From the NCBI RefSeq assembly GCF_016901035.1, contig NZ_JAFEUF010000012.1, positions 1 through 38,411 of the forward strand: a stretch of DNA of 38,411 bases, in the 5' to 3' direction. Source of the stretch: Streptomyces durocortorensis. Its GTDB lineage: Bacteria > Actinomycetota > Actinomycetes > Streptomycetales > Streptomycetaceae. Made by a program: the position numbers and the translations under genes. Each line of letters opens with the position of its first letter. Positions within the stretch are counted from its first letter, which is position 1. Under the pieces are notes generated by a model that saw only the letters and a program-made list of their open reading frames with translations, made no database searches and was not told where the DNA came from. Below, piece after piece: positions 15,744 to 23,130 of this stretch.

Positions 15744-16577
15744 ATGAACCGGCGTCGGACTCCCCGCTCAGCTAGCGCCGAAGACCTGCTCACCACCTTG
15801 CAGGACCTCACCGCGCGCGCTCGCCGCGAAGTGGAGTTCCACCAGGCCAGGGTGGAACTCGCGCAGGCACTCCAGCGCGACATGCTCCCGGCGACACTGC
15901 CGACGTTCCCCGGCCTCCAGTCCGCCGCACGCTACGCGCCCGCCCGCCACGGTCTGGACATCGGCGGTGACTGGTACGACGGCTTCACGCTTGCGGACGG
16001 GGCCCTCGGCTTCGCCATCGGCGACGTACAGGGCCATGACGTCGAGGCGGCCGCCTTCATGGGCCAGGTCCGCATCGCGATGCGGGCCATCGCGGGCACG
16101 GCGTCCGATCCGGGCGAGGTGCTGGGCCGGACGAACGATCTGCTGCTGTCCGTGGACTCGGGGCTTTTCGCGACCTGTACGTTCATGCGGCTGGACCCGG
16201 CGACCTGGGAGCTGCACAGCGCACGGGCCGGGCACGTGGCGTGCGTGTGGGCCACCACGGAGGGCCGGTCCGGTGTCACGGAGGACCCGGGCGGCCTGCC
16301 GCTCGGCATCGAGCCCGGCGAGGGCTATCCCGTCACCCGACGCACCCTCGACTCCGACGGGGCGATCGTGCTGCTCACCGACGGTGTCGTCGAGGGGCCG
16401 TCGCTGCTGATCGAGGACGGACTCGAACGGGTCCGTCAGCTGGTCGCCGCGCCCCCCCGGGCGCGCGCGCCGCAACTGGCCGACGAGGTCCTGGGCGCGG
16501 CGGAGCTGACGGGGCACGAGGACGACGCCGCCGTGCTGGTCCTGCGGCACGGAGCCGCCCGCCGCGGAGCGCGGTGA
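15744..16577 (+). CDS. SpoIIE/PP2C-type Ser/Thr phosphatase
   Basis: The 277-aa protein has a helical, probably coiled-coil N-terminus (about 15-50, ending QALQRDMLP) and a PP2C domain (about 60-270). Metal-binding motifs are complete: GGDWYD (74-79), GDVQGHD (93-99), TDGVVE (212-217) and HEDDAAVL (258-265). RsbU/SpoIIE-like enzymes dephosphorylate anti-anti-sigma (STAS) proteins to release sigma factors. This one carries no PAS, GAF or membrane sensor of its own. The next gene, on the same strand 54 bp downstream, encodes a MASE1 membrane sensor without an output domain, so the two may form one split signalling unit. Confidence 0.92.
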   Translation: MNRRRTPRSASAEDLLTTLQDLTARARREVEFHQARVELAQALQRDMLPATLPTFPGLQSAARYAPARHGLDIGGDWYDGFTLADGALGFAIGDVQGHDVEAAAFMGQVRIAMRAIAGTASDPGEVLGRTNDLLLSVDSGLFATCTFMRLDPATWELHSARAGHVACVWATTEGRSGVTEDPGGLPLGIEPGEGYPVTRRTLDSDGAIVLLTDGVVEGPSLLIEDGLERVRQLVAAPPRARAPQLADEVLGAAELTGHEDDAAVLVLRHGAARRGAR

Positions 16578-16631
16578 CGCCGGACCGTACCGCGCGTGTC
16601 ACCTGCCGACTCCCGCCGCGGTCGGTGTCTG

Positions 16632-17666
16632 ATGAGTCGTGTGATCCGCAGCAAGGAAGCCAGACGTCGGGCCGTGTACGTGGCGCAGGTGCTGGGCGTG
16701 GCCGGCGCCTACTACCTGGCGGGGCGGCTCGGGCTGATGCGGCAGGTGGTCGTGGACGGCGCGGTCGTCACTCCGCTGTGGCCGCCCACCGGTATCGCCC
16801 TGGCCGCGCTGCTGTGCCTGGGCGTCCGTGTCTGGCCGGGCATCGCGCTGGGCACGCTGGTGACGGTCACCGAGATCGGCGACGCGTTCACGGTGAGCCG
16901 TCTGGCCATCATGCTCGGCAACACCGTCGCTCCGCTGGCCGCGTACGCCCTGCTGCGGAGGGTCGGGTTCCGCAATGAGCTGGCCCGGCTGCGGGACGGG
17001 GTCTGTCTGGTCTTCCTGGGCGCGTTCGCCGGGATGCTGATCAGCGCCACCATCGGCAGTTTCACCCTGTTGCTCGACGACAAGGTTCCGCCGGGGCGGT
17101 TCTGGCTGGTCTGGGCGTCCTGGTGGGCGGGGGACGCCATGGGCGTCCTGGTGGTCACCCCCGTCCTGCTGATCCTGCGCGGGGTACGGTGGCCCCGCCC
17201 GAGCGACCGGTGGCTGGAGGCGTCGGTCCTCGCGGCCGTCGTGGTCGTGTCGTCGTTGATCGCCACGCGTAGTTCGCTGTCGATGATCTACCTGGTGTTC
17301 CCGGTGGTCATCTGGGCGGCCCTACGCTTCCAGCTGCCGGGCAGTGCGCCGTGCGCCCTGGTCGTCTCGGTGCTCGCGATCGTTGCCGGTACGGACGCTC
17401 TGGGGCCGTTCGCGGGGCACAGCCTGATGGAGATCATGGCCAACCTCTCGCTGCTCAACGGGTGCGTCGCGCTCACCGCGCTGCTGCTCGGGGCCATCGT
17501 CGCGGAGCACAAGAACATCCGCCGTGAGACGGAATACGCCGTCGAGGAACTGGAGGCCCTGGTGGAACAGCTCGCGCCGCTGTCGGGGCCGGCCGCGGCC
17601 CGGTACGAGGACAGACCGCGGCGGCACGGCCCGCTCGACGGCGGACCTCACCCGGACCATCGGTGA
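16632..17666 (+). CDS. MASE1-domain membrane sensor without an output domain
   Basis: The 344-aa product has about eight hydrophobic segments from residue 15 to 310. It shows MASE1 hallmarks: LWPPTGIALAALLCLG after the first helices, a PPGRFWLVWASWWAGDAMGV block, and PVVIWAALRFQLPG later. A short helix with heptad character follows (about 315-332, EYAVEELEALVEQL). MASE1 normally senses signals ahead of GGDEF, kinase or PP2C domains; here no output domain follows. ATG at 16632 lacks a clear SD, and a GTG at 16596 is an alternative start. The neighbouring phosphatase is the obvious candidate partner. Confidence 0.85.
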   Translation: MSRVIRSKEARRRAVYVAQVLGVAGAYYLAGRLGLMRQVVVDGAVVTPLWPPTGIALAALLCLGVRVWPGIALGTLVTVTEIGDAFTVSRLAIMLGNTVAPLAAYALLRRVGFRNELARLRDGVCLVFLGAFAGMLISATIGSFTLLLDDKVPPGRFWLVWASWWAGDAMGVLVVTPVLLILRGVRWPRPSDRWLEASVLAAVVVVSSLIATRSSLSMIYLVFPVVIWAALRFQLPGSAPCALVVSVLAIVAGTDALGPFAGHSLMEIMANLSLLNGCVALTALLLGAIVAEHKNIRRETEYAVEELEALVEQLAPLSGPAAARYEDRPRRHGPLDGGPHPDHR

Positions 17667-17766
17667 CCCGTGCGGTCACGGGGTCCTCGGTGACCCGTAC
17701 GGACGCGGATCACCGGCAACTCGTCCGGACGTACCGGCGCCTCGAGAGGGTGGGCGGCGCCGACGG

Positions 17767-17865
17767 TCAGTACGGCAGAGGGCGGCCCGACGGGGTGCGC
17801 AGATCGAGCGGCGGGGGCCCCGAAGGGGGCGGGGGACGACGGACAACGACTCGGATGCGGCCCAT
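17767..17865 (-). CDS. Candidate 32-residue basic/proline-rich small protein
   Basis: ATG at 17865 (minus strand) is preceded by GAGGAGGTGGTGGCA, a very strong ribosome-binding site, and opens MGRIRVVVRRPPPPSGPPPL, ending at 17767 after 32 residues. It sits alone in a 372-bp gap between the MASE1 gene and the antitoxin-like gene, facing left. The peptide is basic at the N-terminus and Pro-rich in the middle. I know no family for it. The strong SD is the main support. The rest of the gap (17667-17766, 17866-18038) holds only a 12-bp direct repeat, TCGGTGACCCGT at 17660 and 17687. Confidence 0.45.
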   Translation of the reverse strand: MGRIRVVVRRPPPPSGPPPLDLRTPSGRPLPY

Positions 17866-18038
17866 TGCCACCACCTCCTCCTGGTCAAACGGTATGTGCC
17901 CAGTCGGCGCGGGTTCACACTTCCGGCGCTCCCCGGGCCGGTCAGCCCGGGTCGCCCCGGCCCCGGCGCGGATGCGGGCGGGGCCCGGTGCGGTGACCCT
18001 TGATGTGCGGGGGGGCGCAGAGTCGACGAGGAGGACGC

Positions 18039-18233
18039 ATGTCCGCAATGGACAAGATCAAGAAGATGCTCAAGGGCCACGAGGACCAGGCCGGCAAGGG
18101 CGTCGACAAGGCCGGCGACATGGTCGACGACCGTACGCAGGGCAAGTACAAGGGTCACGTCGACACCGCCCAGGACAAGCTCAAGCAGCAGCTGGGGACG
18201 GACCGCGACCAGGACGGGCCGCCCCGCGCCTGA
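18039..18233 (+). CDS. MT0933/Rv0909-type antitoxin-like protein
   Basis: The 64-aa, highly charged protein starts MSAMDKIKKMLKGHEDQAGK and continues GVDKAGDMVDDRTQGKYKGH, the pattern of the MT0933 antitoxin family (also reminiscent of CsbD-like stress proteins). Mycobacterial relatives pair with an adjacent toxin; no toxin gene is present on either side here, so an antitoxin role is doubtful and a general stress role is as likely. GAGGAGGA just before ATG 18039 is a strong ribosome-binding site. A very stable 18-bp hairpin follows the stop, so the message is probably monocistronic. Confidence 0.82.
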   Translation: MSAMDKIKKMLKGHEDQAGKGVDKAGDMVDDRTQGKYKGHVDTAQDKLKQQLGTDRDQDGPPRA

Positions 18234-18286
18234 ACCGCCCCGCCGGTGATCGGGCGGCCGATGCCAGGCCGCCTGCAGTCCCGGGG

Positions 18287-18328
18287 ACCGGTCCGTGTCA
18301 CGGATCACCTTCCGTGACACGGACCGGT
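18287..18328. terminator. 18-bp perfect inverted repeat, strong terminator-like hairpin
   Basis: ACCGGTCCGTGTCACGGA (18287-18304) and its exact complement (18311-18328) enclose a 6-nt loop, TCACCT. It lies 53 nt after the antitoxin-like stop and is the most stable short stem-loop I see outside the IS ends. No T tract follows, as is usual in Streptomyces. Confidence 0.7.
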
Positions 18329-18520
18329 GCGCGGAGTACGTCGGGGCCGCTGTGCCCGGTGGTTCCGTGGGCCCGACGAGCCCCGCGGAAGCAGGGGCGG
18401 CGGAAGGCCGCGGCGAAGGTTTCCGGGGTTTCCCGCCGGATTCTTGTTATCGTCCCGCCCTCACCCCATCTCCCGAGTGTGGGAAGTGACAGCACCGGAC
18501 CCCGGAAGAGTGAGCACAGC

Positions 18521-20125
18521 ATGGGCAAGGATCACCCGACGGTCTTGATCGCGGCCGCACAGGGCGGCGACCAGCAGGCCAAGGACCGGCTCGTCTCGGC
18601 GTACCTGCCGCTGCTGTACAACGTCGTCGGACGTGCGCTGGACGGTCATGCGGACGTGGACGACGTGGTGCAGGAGACGGTGCTGCGGATGCTCCGGGGC
18701 CTGCCCGAGCTGCGCGACCCTGAGCGTTTCCGTTCCTGGCTGGTCGCGATAGCCATGAACGAGATACGCACGCACTGGCGCGAGAAGCAGTCGGGTGCGA
18801 TGCCGGCGGACCGGCTGGACGCCGCGTACGACTTGCCGGATCCCCGCGCGGACTTCGTCGAGGTGACGATCCTGGAACTGGGCCTGACCGGGCAGCGGCG
18901 GCAGGTGGCGGAGGCGACGCGCTGGCTGGACGAGGACGACCGTGCCCTGTTGTCGCTGTGGTGGCTGGAGACCGCCGGGCATCTGTCCCGGGCCGAGGTC
19001 GCCGCCGCTCTCGAACTCTCCCCGCAGCACACCGCCGTACGGGTGCAGCGGATGAAGGCCCAGCTGGAGGCGGCGAGGGTCGTGGTGGGCGCGCTGGCGG
19101 CGGAGCCGCCGTGCGTGCTGCTGGAGGACATCACGGCCGGTTGGGACGGCGTCCCCTCCGCCCTCTGGCGCAAGCGGCTGGCCCGTCACGCCCGCGAGTG
19201 CACGGTGTGCTCGGGCCACGGCTCGGGTCTGGTGCCCGCCGAGGGGCTGCTGGTGGGTCTCGCGCTCGTCCCGGTGGCCGCGGCGGCGGGAGCGGGGGCG
19301 GCTCCCGAGCTGCTCGCCACGGCGGCGCACCTCCAGGCGCCCGCTCCGGGCGCCGACAGTGCCGGGGCGGGGCGCGCCGAGCGCAGACGGGTGCAGGCCC
19401 GGCGGCGCCGCCGTAACTCGGCGGTCGCCGCCGTGGTCGCGGTCGCGGCACTGGGCACGGGCGGTGCGGCGGTGCACCTCTACACCGACGGCGACGAGCG
19501 GGACGCGACGACGGTCACGGCCGACGCTCCGGCCCCCCGTACGGAGGTGCCCACGCCGGCCGCCCCGACGTCGTCCCCCTCCCCCTCGGCGTCCAAGTCG
19601 CCCAGTGCGTCGGAGTCCCCGAGCCCCTCGAAGAAGCCGAAGCCCAAGCCGAAGCCGAAGAAGAGCACGACTCCGCCGCCGGCTCCCAGCTCCGCCGCTC
19701 CGGCCCCGAAGCCGGACCCGCCCGCGCCCGCACCGCCCGCCCCGTCGGGGATGGCCGACCAGGTCGTCCAGCTGGTCAACGCCGAGCGTTCCAAGGAGGG
19801 CTGCGGTCCGGTGTCCGTCAACGACCTCCTGAACACGGCTGCGCAGCGGCACTCCGCCGACATGGAGGCCCAGGACTACTTCTCGCACACGTCGCAGGAC
19901 GGCCGGGATCCGGGCGACCGGATCACCGCCGCCGGATACCGGTGGTCCACCTATGGCGAGAACATCGCCAAGGGCCAGCGGACGCCGGCCGACGTGATGC
20001 AGTCCTGGATGGACAGTCCGGGGCACCGGGCGAACATCCTCAACTGCTCGTTCAAGGAGATCGGCATGGGGAAGCAGGATTCCGGCGGCGGTCCGGTGTG
20101 GACGCAGGTGTTCGGGGCCCGCTGA
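18521..20125 (+). CDS. ECF sigma factor fused to zinc-finger-like motif, TM helix and extracellular CAP domain
   Basis: The 534-aa product has four parts. Sigma region 2 (about 24-88; DVDDVVQETVLRMLRGL, RFRSWLVAIAMNEIRTHWRE) and region 4 (about 128-188; LSRAEVAAALELSPQHTAVR) make an ECF-type factor. H223-x3-C227-x2-C230 copies the zinc-binding anti-sigma motif. A run of Arg (291-298) precedes a single helix (about 301-320), so the positive-inside rule puts the sigma part in the cytoplasm. Beyond a Pro/Ser/Lys linker (about 330-410), a CAP/SCP domain (411-534) shows H444, YFSH456, GE480N, SPGH502RAN and a Cys428/Cys509 pair. It could be a membrane-tethered sigma factor regulated in cis. ATG 18521 has a weak GGAAGAG SD. 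Confidence 0.9.
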   Translation: MGKDHPTVLIAAAQGGDQQAKDRLVSAYLPLLYNVVGRALDGHADVDDVVQETVLRMLRGLPELRDPERFRSWLVAIAMNEIRTHWREKQSGAMPADRLDAAYDLPDPRADFVEVTILELGLTGQRRQVAEATRWLDEDDRALLSLWWLETAGHLSRAEVAAALELSPQHTAVRVQRMKAQLEAARVVVGALAAEPPCVLLEDITAGWDGVPSALWRKRLARHARECTVCSGHGSGLVPAEGLLVGLALVPVAAAAGAGAAPELLATAAHLQAPAPGADSAGAGRAERRRVQARRRRRNSAVAAVVAVAALGTGGAAVHLYTDGDERDATTVTADAPAPRTEVPTPAAPTSSPSPSASKSPSASESPSPSKKPKPKPKPKKSTTPPPAPSSAAPAPKPDPPAPAPPAPSGMADQVVQLVNAERSKEGCGPVSVNDLLNTAAQRHSADMEAQDYFSHTSQDGRDPGDRITAAGYRWSTYGENIAKGQRTPADVMQSWMDSPGHRANILNCSFKEIGMGKQDSGGGPVWTQVFGAR

Positions 20126-20165
20126 GCCCGCGCACGCGGTGCACGCGGCGTGGCCGGCGGATGCC

Positions 20166-20171
20166 TACGAT
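20166..20171 (+). promoter_or_regulatory. -10 element of a leaderless VOC transcript
   Basis: TACGAT ends 6 nt before the ATG at 20178 and no Shine-Dalgarno sequence is present. This is the usual arrangement of leaderless genes in Streptomyces. A -35 is not clear. Confidence 0.45.
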
Positions 20172-20177
20172 GCGGTC

Positions 20178-20555
20178 ATGATCGCTGAGCTGGAGTGCGT
20201 GGTCCTGGACTGCCCGGACCCGAGAGAACTGGCCGCCTTCTACGCGTCGTTGCTCGGCGGCGAGGTCGACCGCCCCGACCGGCGGTGGGAGTGCGACGCG
20301 GACTGGTCCACCCTGCACACGCCCGGTGGACGCGTCCTCGCGTTCCAGCGGGTGGCCGGCCACCGGCCGCCTCGCTGGGCCGACCAGGACCCGCCCCAGC
20401 AGTTCCACCTGGACTTCGGCGTCTCCGACCAGGAACGGGCGCACCAGGAGGTCCTGGAGCGTGGAGCGTCTCTGCTCGACGCCGGGGACGGGGGGCGGAG
20501 CTGGCGCGTGTACGCCGATCCCGCCGGCCACCCCTTCTGCTTGGTACGGCACTGA
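20178..20555 (+). CDS. VOC (glyoxalase/bleomycin resistance-like) family protein
   Basis: The 125-aa protein has two beta-alpha-beta-beta-beta modules typical of VOC. ECVVLDCPDPRELAAFYASLLGG opens the first, and FHLDFGVSDQERAHQEVLERGASLL with RVYADPAGHPFCLV forms the second. His at FHLDF and a C-terminal acidic position normally bind metal; here the terminal PAGHPFCLV replaces the usual Glu, so metal catalysis is uncertain. Close relatives in Streptomyces are unassigned. The ATG at 20178 is preferred over an upstream in-frame ATG because of the leaderless -10 element. It is followed by a tandem repeat and a hairpin terminator. Confidence 0.87.
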   Translation: MIAELECVVLDCPDPRELAAFYASLLGGEVDRPDRRWECDADWSTLHTPGGRVLAFQRVAGHRPPRWADQDPPQQFHLDFGVSDQERAHQEVLERGASLLDAGDGGRSWRVYADPAGHPFCLVRH

Positions 20556-20581
20556 CCGTTCCGGCTCCGCTCCCGTGCTTC

Positions 20582-20633
20582 GGGCTCGTACCACAGCCTC
20601 GTACCACGGGGGCATACCACGGGCTCGTGCGGT
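20582..20633 (+). repeat. 13-bp tandem repeat, four degenerate copies
   Basis: GGGCTCGTACCAC at 20582 is followed directly by variants at 20595, 20608 and 20621, each 13 bp. It lies in the convergent gap after the VOC gene, just before a hairpin. Confidence 0.6.
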
Positions 20634-20635
20634 GC

Positions 20636-20652
20636 GGCCGGGTGACCCGGCC
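20636..20652. terminator. Bidirectional terminator hairpin
   Basis: GGCCGGG (20636-20642) and CCCGGCC (20646-20652) form a perfect 7-bp stem with a TGA loop between the convergent VOC gene and the small membrane protein gene. Confidence 0.6.
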
Positions 20653-20681
20653 CCACCGGAGCACGCCGGAGCGCACCGGGA

Positions 20682-21023
20682 TCAGCGCAGGACCAGCGTC
20701 AGCGCCGTGCCGAGGCAGGTCGCCGCGGCCACCGCACCGACCGAGAGGGCGATGCAGCGGGCCCGGAGCCGGGCGTAGCGCCCCGTGTACTCCTCGCGCA
20801 GTTCGTCCGCGCGGTCACGGATGCGGGTGAGCGACTCCCGGGCGGCGGCGACGCGTTCGGCGATGAACACCCGCTCGACGTCCTCGCGCTGCGCCGTGGT
20901 CAGCCAGGGCAACTCGTCGGTGAAGCGGCGTGCCTGCCGTCGTGCCCGTTCCACCTCGGCGTTCCACAGCAGGAAGCCCTCCAGCTGCGCCAGGCCCCGG
21001 GCGCTGTCCTTTTCGGGTTTCAC
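20682..21023 (-). CDS. Small helical membrane-anchored protein next to ctaD (113 aa)
   Basis: The 113-aa protein is helical and highly charged over residues 1-88 (many Arg and Glu, likely coiled coil; FIAERVAAARESLTRIRDRA). One hydrophobic helix follows at the C-terminus (about 91-112, CIALSVGAVAAATCLGTALT), predicting a tail-anchored protein with its bulk in the cytoplasm. GTG at 21023 has AGGAGG 4 nt before it. The gene starts 41 bp after the ctaD stop on the same strand, so co-transcription is likely. It has no similarity I can see to cytochrome oxidase subunits; its role is unknown. Confidence 0.7.
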   Translation of the reverse strand: MKPEKDSARGLAQLEGFLLWNAEVERARRQARRFTDELPWLTTAQREDVERVFIAERVAAARESLTRIRDRADELREEYTGRYARLRARCIALSVGAVAAATCLGTALTLVLR

Positions 21024-21064
21024 CTGTCCTCCTCTGCGTCGCGTCGTCAGGACCGGGGCCGACT

Positions 21065-22795
21065 TCACTCGTGCCGGTCCCCCGGGGCGACGATCTTGGA
21101 GTTGTCGGGACGGTTGGTGGACTCTTGCAGGGAGCGAACCGCCGGGTGGTGCAGGTCGAACGCCGGGGATTCGGAACGGATCCGCGGCAGGGTGACGAAG
21201 TTGTGCCGCGGCGGCGGGCAGGAGGTCGCCCACTCCAGCGAACGGCCGTACCCCCAGGGGTCGTCGACCTCGATCTTCTTGCCGTACCTGGCGGTCTTCC
21301 AGACGTTGTAGAAGAACGGCAGGAGCGACAGGCCTAGCAGGAACGAGGAGATCGTCGAGATCGTGTTCAGCGCGGTGAAGCCGTCGGCGTCGAGATAGTC
21401 CGCGTAACGACGCGGCATGCCCTCGGCGCCGAGCCAGTGCTGAACGAGGAACGTGCCGTGGAATCCGACGAAGAGCGTCCAGAACGTCATCTTCCCGAGC
21501 CGTTCGTCCAGCATTTTCCCGGTGAACTTCGGCCACCAGAAGTGGAATCCGGCGAACATCGCGAACACCACCGTGCCGAACACCACGTAGTGGAAGTGGG
21601 CGACGACGAAGTACGAGTCAGAGACGTGGAAGTCCAGGGGCGGTGAGGCGAGGATGATCCCGGTCAGACCGCCGAACAGGAAGGTCACCAGGAACCCGAC
21701 GGCCCACAGCATCGGGGTCTCCAGGGAGAGGGAGCCTTTCCACATCGTGCCGATCCAGTTGAAGAATTTCACCCCGGTCGGCACGGCGATGAGGAACGTC
21801 ATGAACGAGAAGAACGGCAGCAGCACACCGCCGGTGACGAACATATGGTGCGCCCATACCGTCGCGGACAGCCCCGCGATGGCGATGGTGGCCGCGATCA
21901 GTCCGATATAGCCGAAGACCGGTTTGCGGCTGAAGACCGGGAAGATCTCGGTGACGATGCCGAAGAACGGCAGGGCGATGATGTAGACCTCGGGGTGGCC
22001 GAAGAACCAGAAGAGGTGCTGCCACAGCAGTGCGCCGCCGTTGGCCGCGTCGAAGACATGGGCGCCGAATTTACGGTCGGCCTCCAGCACCAGCAGAGCC
22101 GCGGCGAGGACCGGGAAGGCCAGCAGGACCAGGACACCGGTCAGCAGGACGTTCCAGGTGAAGATCGGCATGCGGAACATCGTCATGCCGGGGGCGCGCA
22201 TGCAGATGATCGTGGTGATGAAGTTCACCGAACCGAGGATCGTGCCGAAGCCGGAGAACGCGAGCCCCATGATCCACATGTCGGCGCCGATACCGGGCGA
22301 GCGGACCGCATCGTTGAGCGGGGCATAGGCGAACCAACCGAAGTCCGCCGCCCCCTGAGGGGTAAGAAAGCCCGCCACCACGATGAGCGAGCCGAAGAGA
22401 TACAGCCAGTACGCGAACATGTTCAGCCGCGGGAACGCCACGTCGGGCGCGCCGATCTGCAGCGGCATGATCCAGTTCGCGAATCCGGCGAACAGCGGCG
22501 TCGCGAACATCAGCAGCATGATCGTGCCGTGCATCGTGAACGCCTGGTTGAACTGCTCGTTCGAGATCATCTGGATACCGGGACGAGCCAGCTCGGCCCG
22601 CATCACCAGGGCCAGGAGTCCCCCCACGCAGAAGAACGCGAAGGAGGTGACGAGGTAGAGCGTACCGATCGTCTTGTGGTCCGTCGTGGTCATCCACTTG
22701 ATGACCACATTGCCGGGTTCCCTGCGCCGTACCGGCATTTCGTCCTGGTCGGCGGTATCGGTCTCCACCGGTTGCGAGATGCCCCTCGTCGTCAC
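21065..22795 (-). CDS. ctaD: Cytochrome c oxidase subunit I
   Basis: The 576-aa subunit I of an aa3-type heme-copper oxidase carries all the usual landmarks. FTMHG near residue 89 is the low-spin heme ligand. [16 protein letters not shown] holds the CuB histidine cross-linked to tyrosine. [10 protein letters not shown] supplies the other two CuB ligands, and [11 protein letters not shown] the heme a3 and low-spin heme ligands. It pumps protons while reducing O2 in the cytoplasmic membrane. No subunit II, III or assembly genes lie nearby, so this is an isolated paralogue rather than the main cta-qcr cluster. GTG at 22795 is chosen because AAGGAGCG precedes it; the longer upstream frame lacks a signal. 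Confidence 0.95.
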   Translation of the reverse strand: MTTRGISQPVETDTADQDEMPVRRREPGNVVIKWMTTTDHKTIGTLYLVTSFAFFCVGGLLALVMRAELARPGIQMISNEQFNQAFTMHGTIMLLMFATPLFAGFANWIMPLQIGAPDVAFPRLNMFAYWLYLFGSLIVVAGFLTPQGAADFGWFAYAPLNDAVRSPGIGADMWIMGLAFSGFGTILGSVNFITTIICMRAPGMTMFRMPIFTWNVLLTGVLVLLAFPVLAAALLVLEADRKFGAHVFDAANGGALLWQHLFWFFGHPEVYIIALPFFGIVTEIFPVFSRKPVFGYIGLIAATIAIAGLSATVWAHHMFVTGGVLLPFFSFMTFLIAVPTGVKFFNWIGTMWKGSLSLETPMLWAVGFLVTFLFGGLTGIILASPPLDFHVSDSYFVVAHFHYVVFGTVVFAMFAGFHFWWPKFTGKMLDERLGKMTFWTLFVGFHGTFLVQHWLGAEGMPRRYADYLDADGFTALNTISTISSFLLGLSLLPFFYNVWKTARYGKKIEVDDPWGYGRSLEWATSCPPPRHNFVTLPRIRSESPAFDLHHPAVRSLQESTNRPDNSKIVAPGDRHE

Positions 22796-23005
22796 TACGA
22801 CGCTCCTTCGGTCGACGGCCCGTGTGGACTCGGCGACCAGAATGGACCCGCGGCGATCGGTGCGGTGGGACATCCTTCCCCGTCCGGTGCGAGCGGCCGA
22901 CAAGGACACTCAAATGGCCTACGGCGAATGGTCCGCCCTCGGTCCGCGCAATCGAAAGCGCATTTCAACGCCCGGGAGCCGATCGAATATTCCCTCGCGG
23001 AGAAC
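22796..23005. other. Divergent gap between ctaD and the reductase gene
   Basis: No gene is supported. The ctaD ribosome-binding site lies at its left edge. The rest, down to 23130, holds the SigR-type promoter described separately and is AT-richer than its surroundings. Confidence 0.4.
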
Positions 23006-23031
23006 GGAATAGCTTCTCAGGAAGCGGAGTT
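23006..23031 (+). promoter_or_regulatory. SigR-type promoter GGAAT-N18-GTT
   Basis: GGAAT (23006-23010) and GTT (23029-23031, followed by GG) are separated by exactly 18 nt, a perfect match to the Streptomyces SigR thiol-oxidative stress promoter consensus. It faces the NADP-binding reductase gene, whose ATG is 100 nt downstream. Confidence 0.6.
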
Positions 23032-23130
23032 GGTGAAGCGACAGAACCACCTCCCTCCGCTCACCCTCGCTTCTCTCCACTCCTCCCCCCATCGTCCAAC
23101 CCACTCGGCAAGCTTCGAAAGGTCGGATCC

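Noticed and set aside
18287..18328. Attachment site or origin at the 18-bp inverted repeat
   Set aside because: Position just after a stop codon and simple stem-loop form fit a terminator; no recombinase or replication gene is near.
17663..18520. A long in-frame extension upstream of the sigma-CAP protein
   Set aside because: It would cross the antitoxin-like gene and the 18-bp hairpin and has no coding character; ATG 18521 starts the sigma domain at the normal place.
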